Source: Brachypodium distachyon (taxonomy: Eukaryota; Streptophyta; Magnoliopsida; Poales; Poaceae). From it: a stretch of 64,000 nt of DNA. Below the pieces are notes generated by a model that saw nothing but the letters and a program-made list of their open reading frames with translations, did not search any database and was not told the origin of the DNA. Location of the stretch: contig NC_016132.3 of assembly GCF_000005505.3 (NCBI RefSeq), positions 13,134,501-13,198,500 of the forward strand, written 5' to 3'. The position numbers and the translations under genes are program-made. This document shows, in pieces, positions 10,800 to 27,929 of the stretch. Position 1 is the stretch's first letter, and each line of letters starts with the position of its first letter.

Positions 10800-11807
10800 A
10801 CTGATAAACTTCTGGCAAAGCTTGTAAATATTTATGCAGTTCTCCATGTAGATCTCTGCCCTTCTTTGTATGGCGTTATTAGGATTGTATGTTCAACTGC
10901 TGGCAGGAGATTGGAGGTGTTAGTGTGGGTCTGCCTTGAACATGGATTGACTCCATTTTGTAAGAAGAGATCAACTGAAGAGCTGTAGTATCTCTCGAGG
11001 CTTTTCAGTACCAGGTCTGGTTTAGTCTTTGTTTGGAGTCATTTCTGATACTGCTCAGCATGTTCTTGTTCAGTAAACTGGACATAATGTTTCCAGTTTG
11101 GAAAAATTTATCTTTGACCTTTTCAGCTATGCATCGAATATCTGGGAGCAAGTTTTGTGCGCGTAGTCGCAAATTCAACAAAGAGAATGTAATCTTCCTT
11201 GCAGTTTTGTACTACTGTTGACGCAGACGAATATCTGGCCTTCATGGCATTCTGGAACCCACATTTGTAAATGTCAAAGCTTAACCTGTTAATCATGGAC
11301 TGAGAAGGACAAGCGAGCAGGAAACGCATGCAATGGACGTATGGATTTCATTGCATTGTGAAACTGATAATGTAACACATGGTTCAGAAAGCAAAGCACC
11401 TGATTTCATCAAGTATACCAAAAATAACAGGCTCCCAAAAGAACGCCAGCTTACAGGTTGATAATGATAGGTCTTAGAAAAAATAATTAGTCACGCACTT
11501 ATTACTAGTGGAGTATACTTAGCAGCATTTGCCCTTGGCCAGGTGTATGCATGCAGGCACGAAATGTATGTTCATGTGATTTAAAGTAGATTCAACACCT
11601 CAGCACACAAGAGGTATCAAGATTCAATATACAAGTTGACCTCGAACATGAAATAGATGGCACAGCTGCACTATGTTTTGAGTTCCGAGTGTGGCCACTT
11701 TATATTCTCCCTAGTAAGGTCAATACAAGTAGATATATGCCTTTTTCTCCCTCCCTCTCCGACAGAATACATATGTGAGATCTCATTTCATCCTCCTGTG
11801 CCATCTT
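10800..11807. other. Intergenic between convergent genes
   Basis: AT-rich sequence holding the 3' UTRs of the SUD1-like gene (+) and the TMEM33-like gene (-). No other coding or structured feature was recognised. Confidence 0.4.
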
Positions 11808-14800
11808 CTACCGGAGCCACCATCGTTGGATCGTAGAGATGGGCGTTTGGAGGAACGGAGCATAGCGATGGATGTACGGGTTGACAGTTCGCCCGATTTT
11901 CGCCCATGTGCTCTGGTGATAGCTAGATGTTACGGGTGCACGGTACATCAGCTTCAACAGCTGGACAAACAGGTAGACAAGCCAGGAACAGTCAGTGAGT
12001 AATTAGTATTGCCAATACAAGTTGCTGGAGAATGGAGATAGAGCATTGGTATAATTGACATAAGATTACAAAAAAGAAGAAGAATTTTCAGCTGTTAATG
12101 GACAAGTGCTGATGGACAAAACAGGCAGGATAAAAATCTTGAATCTAGGTGTGAAATGGAACGGTAGTCGGTAGAGTACACATGACAAGTATACATGAAC
12201 AACTAGCCAGAGACTGATCGTAGTTATGATACACTCAATTATTGTCTTTATAAAACCTAGCAAAATATCATATTGTGCCCTGTGTTATCCCTTAGCTATG
12301 AAGCGCACGCAAGGAAGCAATTAGAGAAAGCAAATAAGACCAGGCATGTAGAAGATAGCTTACGTTCCAGTACATGAATGTCTGAATTATGTTGCGTCTC
12401 CACCTGCAAGATAACAAGGTATAACTCATAAGATGTAAACTACTTGGACGAAATATAATATTCGTAATTCTGAGGAAGGCTGAAGTACTATACGAGAACA
12501 ATGATATGATCAGAAGAAATCCCAAGGCTAGTTCGGCGTTTGAGCTAAGGAGGCTGAGTGTGGTGTTATTTGTCTCCACCCAAAGACAAGGTTCTTCCAA
12601 GTATGCCCTGAACAAGACAGCAAAGACAACCTTAACAACGGGGCAGTGCAACAAACTACAAAAATGAAATTCAGAGATAATTCAACGGATAATTACCTAT
12701 AAAAAGATGAGTGGGTGAAGTTACGCCTTAGGAATCTGGCAACATGATCGAGTGCCCAGCAGAAAACAGGCAGTGCAGCAACTGTGAAAAAGGAAAATCA
12801 GAACTTGTAAACATCTACAGCAAAAAATAATAAATGAAATCACTAGAATCATGAACTTGCCGGAGAACAACTGTATCTTACTCTTTAAGTGCAGCTGAGA
12901 CGTGAAGAGCAAAAGGGAGAACATTAAGTGGATAAAATCTTTGGTTCCAAGTACAGAGTTCAACCAACCCTGAATTGCCTGCATGTTCAACGCTCTTGGT
13001 TTCTTCATGCAAAAAAAAAAGGAGAATTAGAACAACAGTGTCATCAGGACAAGAAGTGCATCCAAAATAAGATGGACCATTCAATGTTCATGTTATCATG
13101 TAGGCAGCTGTTTACCCCATAAGTACTGTATAGAGAATAGCCTGAGGACAAGATTGTTCCCAGCAAAGAAAGCTTGCAAGCTCTATCTGCAAGATGTTTT
13201 GGCAAAATTGGAAGCATTCCCAAACCAGCGACAACCAGCACCTGAGATAGACAAGTTTGAGTATGTCATGCTCATTTATAATAACTAGTGCCAACAAGCA
13301 AGCGGTGATGGTCAGAACAAGGGCAAGAAGACCAAATAAGCTAACAGAATATAAATGGCATTTAGAAGAGATGATTTTCCAAAACAACATGATGTTACAG
13401 CAAGGAAAATACTAAAAGAGAGATGCCATGTTGGGTTTCCACAAGGTGTGGACAACCATGATTATGATTATAGGAGAAAAAAAAAACTCACTTCTCCGTC
13501 ACCGAATATCACACATAATTACGCATTCAGGCACTGCAGAAAGAGGTGATTTGTTCCTTACCCAGGCATTTATGGAGAAATGTATAGTCCGTGCATCGAA
13601 ACGCAAAGGATTTGCAGCCCTGTCTGTTTGTGGTGGTGGCGGCGGCGGAGCAGCTGATCTGGAACTAGATCCTACACATGGTATGAACTCAGATGTCAGA
13701 CACCATCCAATAAATCGATGGATCTTGTGGCAGTAAAAGCATAAAATGTAAACATTTTACCTGAATTGCGGGGCCTAACACTCTCGCTGGATGCTGAAGA
13801 TGAAGACCTTACTTCTGGCCTGCTCGCCTGAGTGGAACCAATGGATGACATCGGCTCGACCACCAAGTCACGATCCTATTTAGTCGAGAAAGAAAACCAA
13901 ACAGCATTAGACAGCACCATGTTCTGCAGGATATGATGACTGACAATGCTAATTAAAAATGACCAAATCCAAGTGGCAACTTCTGTTCTTCATTTCACGC
14001 ACGAAGCAATTTCCTCTTCCTGCAGAGTCACGGGACAAAAATGTTTCCATCTACTCTATAGATTGTTTGTCTGGACTTAGCAAATCGCCTTCCATGTTCA
14101 CGAAACAATACAAGTTGGAAGAAGCTGGAGCGCTCAAGATGTTTGCTGGAGATCAAGCTGCAACAGAGGGTTCTAGCACCAAGACACACAGCCCTTCCCC
14201 TCTAGCTAATTTCAGCTATTAAGTAACAGTGGAAGAATCTACCCAATTTCAAACACACACAAAAAAACAGATCGTGATGAACTACAGTCTGCAGGGAGCA
14301 CTCCAATTCTGCTACCGCAATCAAAAGCAAAGAGCGAGGCTCCAGCAGCAGAGACGGCGCATCATCAACGCACCAACCGGACGCCGCTGACCTAGTGCCC
14401 ATCGAAGAGAGGCCTGAAGCGCCGCAGCAAGCTAGCAAAGCAAACTAGTCTCCGTGCCGTGCGTACAGGAAGCGTTTCGCGGATCCTAGGAAGCTCCGAC
14501 GGTCTAATAATTCGGCTGGGGAGCAAGCAAGCAAGCAGCAGCTGAGGCGGAGCAAGCAAGGGGACAAGGGGGGTGGAAGGAAGGAAGGGCTGGGAAGAAC
14601 TCACGATGTAGCGCTGGTAGAACTTGCGCTGGAGGTGTCCGACGACGTCGGGGCGGGAGGCGAGGTGCGGCGGCACGAGCACGTTGGACCAGTACTCGGC
14701 CCAGCGCGCGTCCCCCTCGTAGTCGTACCCCGCCGCCGCCGCCCGCTTCCGCGCCTGCTCCTCCTCCTGCTCCCGCTCCGGCCCCGCGCCCAGCCCGCTC

Positions 14801-14817
14801 GCGTCCCCACCTCCCAT
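11808..14817 (-). CDS. Multi-pass membrane protein, TMEM33/POM33-like plant family
   Basis: Nine exons: 14817..14605, 13875..13761, 13671..13562, 13241..13116, 13002..12882, 12781..12697, 12607..12494, 12403..12364, 11960..11808. They give 358 aa with every junction GT-AG and in phase. Exon 1 ends with DARWAEYWSNVLVPPHLASR and a KFYQRY motif. A Ser/Pro-rich linker follows, then several hydrophobic helices, including VLVVAGLGMLPILPKHL and ELALGFLLIISLF, and a conserved C-terminus ending QRWWLR. The order and motifs match one conserved single-copy Arabidopsis protein (At3g02420 as I recall). The link to the ER/nuclear-envelope family TMEM33/POM33 is my inference. Its biochemical role is not evident. 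A decayed partial copy lies at 18.5-19.5 kb. Confidence 0.9.
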
Positions 14818-16311
14818 CGCTGGCCGCCGGATCCTTTACGCCTCTCTCTTCCTCCCCCCGCCGCCGATTGGAATCGGGGAGCAGCAGGGAATGCGATGCG
14901 ACCTCACGAAGAAGAAGACTCGCCGAATCCTAGCTTTGCTATGTGCTGCTGCGGCTTTTTTTTTCCTTTCCCTTTTGTTGGAATGGGCTATGTTTTCTCG
15001 CGATCTGGGCCCAGAGGCCCGCTGAGAAAATGGGCTGGGCCATCGAACATTGGCTGCGAACTGGACATTTCGTGAATGGGACGTGTAGGGGATTGCATGT
15101 CAGTCAACGCTGGTCAAGATCTGGATTCGGGCAACAGGGAATCACTCATATTCTTCTCTTTGCAAGGTATAAACACGGGCGACGAGTAGCACATGGCCAA
15201 GAAGAAAACAACTTGTTGGTATAATTTCTCGTTTCACCCCAGGTTAAATTAACTGATTTGACCACAGAGAGTGAAGCAATTCTGGCAGCAAAGAAGAGTA
15301 CACACTCTTACAGCACCTGCTAAACGATCGCAGGTCCTCACTGAGTTCCATCGGTGGATCAATCTCAAAAAGTACTTTCCCCAGCTAAAATGCCCAGAAA
15401 GAAAGAGATAGATAACCTTATCACTTTCCCCAAATGACAGCTAAAATTCCATTTTTTGCTAAGGAAGACCACACAGCATTAGCTAATGCTAAGACGGCCT
15501 GACGACGTCAACAAGTCTTGGTCAACAAAGGCATCCCAGAGCACGAGCAGTAGTCCTCAAGGAAAATGCACGCATTGAGCTTTCTTTCCAACTCTGACCC
15601 TCTCTTCCTCCTTCTGTTTCTTTTTCCAGGAAACTTGCTGCCCACAACTCTTCCGTCTTTCCCCTGGCAAAAAAGGAAAAAAATAACATTATAATTCCGA
15701 AGGAACTTGGATGCCAAGGAAGCAAGGTGACACCTTTTCCCAACTTAGCTGAAACGAATCCCCAAAACGTTTGGGTTGGATACAGTGATTAGCAAAGAAT
15801 CAATGCTGCGACGAGCAAAAAAGTGTTTACCTGGAACGAATCCTGAAAAAACGTGTGAGTTTAGATGTACAGTGATTTGGCAAGAGAATCAAGATATGCT
15901 CGCTGGTTTTGTTAATTAGCAGGTGCATTTGCAGATGGTGTCAACAAATTTATTACCATATGGAGATTCCAGGGGAATTAATTAGTGCGTGGAAGTTGCG
16001 TGGTAATGTGATGGTGTCAGCCCTTTTTGCTGAGTAAGACCAGAATGCATGTGGGGATTGGAAGAAGGACCAAATGCAAATGCTAGTCTATTCAGACCTC
16101 CAGACCTCTTCCTTTCAGAGGAAGACATCACTAGGTCCACACCCACCCCACACTCTCTCTGACTATAAAATGCCCAGATCTCTCTAGGGGCCTGGCTCTC
16201 TCTCCATCTCAATTCAACACAAGACACCACAACATAGCCCCATTTTCCCTCACAGGCTCACACCATCGTTCCACATCAAGAACACAAGGGAACAAGTCTC
16301 AGGAAAGAGCC
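14818..16311. other. Intergenic between divergent genes
   Basis: Bases just right of 14817 are the TMEM33-like 5' UTR and promoter, which is GC-rich. The rest is AT-rich with only short open frames and no recognisable domain. The right end holds the AAA-ATPase promoter. Confidence 0.4.
16164..16170 (+). promoter_or_regulatory. TATA box of AAA-ATPase gene 1
   Basis: TATAAAA lies 148 bases before the ATG in a CT-rich context, giving a plausible start of transcription near 16195. Inferred from sequence and position only. Confidence 0.65.
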
Positions 16312-17878
16312 ATGGCGTCCTACGACAAGACCATCGCGACCGCGGCGTCGCTGGCGGCGTCCCTGATGCTGGTGCGCAGCCTGGCGAGCGAGCTGCTGCC
16401 GTCCGAGGTGCGCGACATGCTGTCCTCGGCGCTCAGCAACCTGCGGTCACGCATGACGTGGCAGCACACCATCATCATCGAGGAGACGGAGGGCTGGTCC
16501 AGCAACCGCGTCTACAACGCCGTCAGGGCCTACCTAGCGACGCGCATCAACACCGACATCAGCATGCAGCGCCTGCGCGTCAGCAGCACCGACGAGACCG
16601 CCGAGAAGATGGTGATTAGCATGGAGGCGGGCGAGGAGATGGCTGACGTCTATGGGGGAGTAGAGTTCAGGTGGTGCCTCGTCTCCCGTGAGGTCAAGGG
16701 CGACCCCAACAACAACGGCAATGGTCAGAGGGAGATCAAATCCTATGAGGTGAGCTTCCACAAGAAGCACAAGGAAAAAGCACTCAAAGAATACCTCCCG
16801 TTCATCGTGGCCACCGCCAAGGCCATAAAAGACGAGGAAAAGAGCCTAAATATATACATGAATGAGTACTCGGACGAGTGGTCACCAATTGACCTCCAGC
16901 ACCCCTCGACGTTCGCCACGCTTGCCATGGACCAGAAGCAGAAACAGTCCATCATGGATGACCTTAACAGGTTCATCAAGAGAAAGGACTACTATAGGAG
17001 GATTGGTAAGGCATGGAAGCGAGGGTACCTGCTGTATGGTCCACCAGGAACTGGCAAGTCCAGCCTCATTGCCGCAATGGCCAACCACCTCAGGTTTGAC
17101 ATATACGATCTTGAGCTGACTGGGGTTGAATCCAACTCAGACCTCAGGAGGCTTCTCGTTGGGATGACCAACCGATCCATTCTTGTGGTTGAAGACATCG
17201 ACTGTACCATCGAACTGAAGCAGCGGGAGGACGAGGAACAAGCCAAGTCCAGCTCTACAGAAAAGAAGGCAGAGGACAAGGTAACTTTGGAGTCTGAATA
17301 CCTTGTATATATATAAACCTCACCTCTCCTTGATTCCACAGGTTTCTTACCTATGTTGATTGACAATTCGGTTGCTGTCTGCACAGGTAACATTATCCGG
17401 GCTGCTCAATTTTGTTGACGGGCTGTGGTCCACAAGTGGGGAGGAAAGAATCATCATCTTCACGACCAATTACAAGGAGCGTCTCGACCCAGCACTTCTG
17501 CGTCCTGGCAGGATGGACATGCACATCCACATGGGCTACTGCACCCGGGAGGCTTTCCGGATTCTTGCCAATAACTACCATTCCATCGACTATCACGTCA
17601 CCTATCCAGAGATCGAAGGGCTGATCGAGGAGGTGACAGTGACGCCTGCAGAGGTCGCTGAGGTTCTGATGAGGAATGACGACACCGATGTTGCGCTCAG
17701 TGATCTTGTCGTGCTCCTAAACTCAAAGAAGGAAGATGCCAATCAGATCAAGAATGAAAGTAAGCAGGTGGAGGAGGAGAAAGATGCCAATGAGATGAAG
17801 ACTGAAAACAAGCAGGTGGACGAGAAGAAAGATGCCAATGAGACGATGGATGATTCCACAGAAGATGAAAGCAGTTAG
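16312..17878 (+). CDS. AAA-ATPase, BCS1-like plant family (copy 1)
   Basis: Two exons, 16312..17280 and 17387..17878, give 486 aa. An N-terminal hydrophobic segment (residues ~8-28) is followed by the AAA-associated domain of plant BCS1/HSR4-type ATPases, which sit in mitochondrial outer or ER membranes and respond to stress. The ATPase has Walker A GPPGTGKSS (residue ~243), Walker B ILVVEDID (~290) and a second region of homology with FTTNYKERLDPALLRPGRMD, including the arginine-finger segment. The intron falls just before VTLSGLLNFVDGLWS. The C-terminus carries about three copies of a charged ~16-residue unit around KDANEMK and KQVEE (bases ~17728-17850), which the second copy lacks. All catalytic motifs are intact. 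The substrate is unknown. Confidence 0.95.
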
Positions 17879-18499
17879 GAATGAGGAAGCTAACGGTGAT
17901 CAAAGAGTGGTCGTATCATCTGTCCCCTGCGTACCATGTACATAGATCCTACATGAGATCCATTGCAAAATATGTGATCATTTTGACTACTAATAACATT
18001 GCGGATTTGGAGCAGTGAGGCACACTGGTACTTAACACAGTGTGCTTCTGAATAATTTTGTAAGTACCGTTGTAACAAGTTGCATATATGCAACATGACA
18101 TCTTGTGAGCCAACTACAGAAACTAGTAACAAGTATCCAGCCAGCCTTGGCCATTTCTCGCCTACTTCATATGTGTGGTCTCAAGTTCTCTAACGTTCAT
18201 CTATATTCATCCAACATTTATAATTTAAATGCCACGAGAAAATGATTATGTCCAAATCCTTACACAGCTCCGAAGCATCGATGGCCGACTCTGATACCAA
18301 AAATACACACGTATATATAGCTGAAATCCAAACTCTACTGGGTGTATCTACCTCCCAACAACCAGATCAATCTACCTCCCAGCTAGTACCATTAGATGGA
18401 GAGAACAAGGCAAGAAATTCTGGGTTTCTAGAATAAAATTGAAATGGCAGAGTAAACAAGGAGCATCACTATAAATCTGCAACAAATCAGCAACTAGTG
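17879..18499. other. Intergenic, 3' flank of AAA-ATPase 1
   Basis: 3' UTR of the ATPase, then AT-rich sequence leading into the decayed TMEM33-like copy. Nothing else is supported. Confidence 0.4.
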
Positions 18500-19480
18500 C
18501 CCTCCCGTTATCCAACAGCTATGAAGTGAACGGAGCAGAGTAATAAGAGCAAGTGTGCATAAAAGATAACTTACAGGCTAGTATATGAGAGTCTGACATC
18601 TGCAAGATAACAAAGGTACAAGTCATTAGAGGTAATTACTCAAACAAAATTGGATCTTCATAATTCTGAGAAAAGTTGGAGCAACACACGAGAACAGTAC
18701 ATTAGCATTTAAGCTAAGGAAGCTGAGTAGTGTTATTTTGTCTCTATCGAAAGACAAGGTTTTTCCAAGTATCCCCTGAACAAGACATCAGAAAGACAGT
18801 ATTAACTCCAAGGCAGTGGACACCATTTGTGCAACAAAATATAATAGTGAACTTCAAAGGTAGTGAAAATGAAATATACAATTACCTATAGAAAGATGAG
18901 GGAGGAGATTACCGTGAACAATTTGGCTACATGATCAATTGCCCAGCAGAGGACAGGTAGTGCAGCAGCTATTACAAAATGGAAAACCAGATCATGTGAC
19001 CATATGTACTTAGCGAAAGGCAGAGATCAGACTCATCAACTTGCAAAGAATTAGATCATTGTCATCAGGAACATAAATGCAGCTGAAAAAGATGAATCAT
19101 TCATTGTTGAGGTACGCAGGTATTTACCCTGAAGTACTTAAAGAGAATATGTCGAGGAGCAGGTATTTCCCAGCAATGAAAGCTTGCAGGCTCTGTCTGT
19201 ATGATGTTTTGGCAAAACTGGAAGCACTCAAAGACCTATGTACACTTGTGGACTACCAACAAGCAAGAGATGATGCTCTCAGAACAAGGGTAACAGAATG
19301 AAAAACAAATGGAAACCATTGTCATGGCATTTAGACTTTAAAGAGATGATGCCCAGATGTCCAGTACAGAATGATCTTATACATGAGAAGCAGACAAAGA
19401 GATATGCCATGCCAAGTTGTCCACAAGGATCAACATGTTCATAGAAGATAAGAAAGAAACTCGCTCCACCAATTTATAAA
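18500..19480 (-). pseudogene. Decayed partial copy of the TMEM33-like membrane protein gene
   Basis: This tracks exons and introns of the gene at 11.8-14.8 kb in the same order and orientation. The exon 8 relic (~18590-18610) lacks its middle. Exon 7 (~18725-18785) keeps AAAGACAAGGTTTTTCCAAG. Exon 6 is at ~18895-18975. Exon 5 is missing. Exon 4 (~19125-19255) keeps AATGAAAGCTTGCAGGCTCT and ATGATGTTTTGGCAAAACTG. Exons 1-3 and 9 are not seen. Indels break every frame. It ends next to the stop of the JmjC gene, so JmjC transcripts probably run into it. Confidence 0.8.
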
Positions 19481-19531
19481 ATAAAAAATCATGCCGTCTA
19501 AGATACAACACTCGGCTAATATTTACTCTTG

Positions 19532-25070
<5,539 letters not shown>

Positions 25071-26290
25071 TACTGCAACAAGAGAAATACACCTTCATCA
25101 GGAACATCGTGATATATACGATCTCAGATAGATCAAAAAAAATGCACACCATTAACAAACCAAGGCAAACATAAGAACATAGCAGCTCTTCGACTAAACT
25201 AGAGTTATGCACGTCCGTACATTTGCATCATTTTGCTCATGAAAAGCACCAGTTAACCATTAAACCACACCATCATAAAAAAACTGAGAACAGCGAAGAA
25301 ACATATGTTGCTAGCACGGATCAAGTACCAAGTTTGGCAAGCAATGTAGACCCTTGCCATGCAAGAATGACTAGACTAACCTTACCGCCATCGGCTAGAT
25401 CAAAACATTCTACAGCATGTTACAAGAGGCTATTAGCTGAAACAATCAGTATCTCTCTAATCTATCCACAACCTTAAGAAAGCAATTGAAACATGAGGTG
25501 TGTCCATGAGGGATCTATCCCCAGTTCCCCACACACATCAAGAAAAGAAAAGAAAAAACCTAGAGACAGGAAACACACGTCCTGGAACCACAGCCTAGGA
25601 ATTGAAGAAAGCCAGATGAAGTGGTAAGTTGGTGTGGTATCTGAAGATAAGATGCAGTTACCTAATTCGTTCAGAAAACCTCAATCCCCACCCACCCACC
25701 GTGGATCGATCCAGATCGGGGTTCGATTGAATCCGCTCTAATGGAGCCTAGAAGCTAGCCGGCGTTGGGGTTGGCGGCGCACGGCGGATGCAACGTAGGG
25801 CAGAAAGGGAGAGAGGGATGAGGTCGGTGGTTGACAGGTGACGGAGACGGCTCTCTCTCCTCTACCTCATTTTTTCCCCTCTCTCTATTTCTCCTGTGGA
25901 TGGATATATACTTGGGCACCATGAACAGCTCCTCCCAGACCAAATCGAACTAGAAGAAAATTTCCATGGCGGTGGTTCTAACACGAAATCGCGCTCCTGA
26001 TGCTCAGATCTACTGCAACTAATCCCAATCCAAGCACACAAAAAAAACTGTATTGATACAGATAATCAAACAGGAAGAGCAAGCATGAGGAATCGATCGA
26101 TCGATCCCCAATCCACCGAACAGAATCAAGCAAGACGAAGATGAGGAAGAAGGGGGGATTTACCGGTTCTCGCACAGATCGAATCCCCCTGTTTCAATCG
26201 TCGTTCATGTCGTCATCATTCTTACGTTTTTTTGCCACAAGATTGCAGATCCCCGATTCAAGACCTCGTCGTCAGCAAGCAGCAGCACGA
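25071..26290 (-). promoter_or_regulatory. 5' leader of the JmjC gene with a ~1.1-kb intron
   Basis: On the minus strand a canonical donor (ACCG|GTAAAT, exon end 26164) and a strong acceptor (TTGTTGCAG|TA) just before ATGATG define a 5' UTR intron of ~1.09 kb. The upstream non-coding exon start is not visible; ~26290 is an estimate. Long leader introns often raise expression in plants. Confidence 0.6.
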
Positions 26291-27929
26291 GGATTGTGAT
26301 TACCAGTTCGAGTTTCGTTCGTTGGTTGTTGTTGTTCTTGATTTGCTTGCTTGCTTTGCTGCTTGTGCTCAACAAGCCAGGAGCTTGGAAACCCCAATCC
26401 CTCCAAGCAAGCTGCTTTCTTTGGGAGGAGAGAGCAGAGCAGAGCAGCAAAACATGCAGAGGGGTTATTTATTGTTCTTGTTGTTGATGAGATCCATCCA
26501 CCCAGAGGACACAGGGACACAGAAGAAAAGAGGAGAGGAGATAGGAATACCACGGGGACAAAGGAAACCTAAAGCAGGATAAAGCAATATAAATAGTTTC
26601 AGTTCCAAAGAGAAAGAAAATACTGCTACTAGTATGATGGCATCATAGATAGATAGATAAATGGCCGGCTTGCTGTGGAATGTGGCCATTTTCTGCTGCT
26701 GACCAAACCCACACACAAGCACAGGTTCAGATAACAGCTGGAGAGAAAGGATTAGGGTTGGGTAATTGGATTAGCATTGCAACTCTGATTAGAGCACAAG
26801 CAAAAGGCTTTATTTTTGGGGTGTGAAAGAGCAAAACGTGTGGCGTGTCTCCTTTTAGCCTCAAACGGTGGGCGTCCTTGTCCTGGATTTTAAAGTTGGG
26901 CTAGTACTAGTACCTGCACAATTAATTAGTCATCAATAGATTAGTACGGATTACGGAGTAATTAGCTTTGTAATAATGATAGAATGACGGATAAATGTGA
27001 ACCATTTTTTTTACTTATAAAGTTTAGATTTGGTGTTTGTCTATTCATTTCTTTACGATCCTTCTCTTTTTGCGTCTAATAAGCTGGTCCGTCAAACTCG
27101 TGAGTGAGTTAAGAAATCAATCAATAATCAGTTCCTCTCCTCATTTTCTAATGTTGTTTCTCCTCTCAATTTTTAGTGAGCTTGGTTTTATAGTTCGAAT
27201 CTACCAAAGGGTATCACCATGCTTCAATGTTATTGGTACATAGCCTAAATATTAATGCATCGTCATTTTTATCTATGGATTTTATTTTATTTGTGATACA
27301 GCAAAGCACGGGATGCCAGATTATTTTTACCATAGTGGCTTGAAAGACGTGCTGGATTTTATTTTATTTGTGACATAGCCTAAATGGGCTTCTTACGGCC
27401 CACAGTCCATTCTCCAAGGCCTTGTTTGTTTCACAGTGAAAGACTATTTTGCAGCCCATTAACCACTCCCGGTACTCCTCTAATGGGCTGTTTGGTTTAC
27501 TTCAGCCCAAACAGCCGAGCCTATTGCAAAAAGAAAAACATACTCTGATAATTTCGAGAGAAATAGAAAACAAATCTTAGCACTACGCAAGTGGCCTTGT
27601 GGCCCACGGGCCAGTTTATTTTCTCAACAAAAGAGAAGAAACATAGAGTTCTCATTACAATAAGTTATTAAAAAAAAGAGTTCTTATAATACGGAGTAAT
27701 AAATTTTGAACAGCAGAAGATCGAGTAGAGCTCAGAATTTCGTGTTCCAAAAGAAGAAGCAGAATTTCGAGTAGAGTTCTTATTACATTACGGGCGCTTC
27801 TTTGTCTCTTTTGAGAGGAGTTAAGCTAGCTTCTTGTGGAACACGAAATTGTGAGCTCACCGAAGATCGAGAGGAAGCTAGAAGAAAGAAGAAGCCGATC
27901 TCGAAGAAGAAGAAGAAACCATCTCAGCA
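26291..27929. other. Intergenic between divergent JmjC and AAA-ATPase 2 genes
   Basis: AT-rich, with short GATC and GATA runs (26093-26110, 26645-26660) and a local direct repeat around TTTTATTTTATTTGTGA (27277, 27353). It contains the hairpin at 27728-27858. No gene was recognised. Confidence 0.4.
27728..27858. repeat. Inverted repeat upstream of AAA-ATPase 2
   Basis: GAGCTCAGAATTTCGTGTTC at 27728 (22-nt arm to 27749) is complementary to the arm at 27837-27858, with one mismatch in 22 pairs. The loop is 87 nt. The right arm ends 72 bases before the ATPase ATG, so it is probably in the leader or core promoter. Confidence 0.85.

Noticed and set aside
14635..15075. 146-codon plus-strand open frame
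   Set aside because: Antisense to exon 1 and leader of the TMEM33-like gene.
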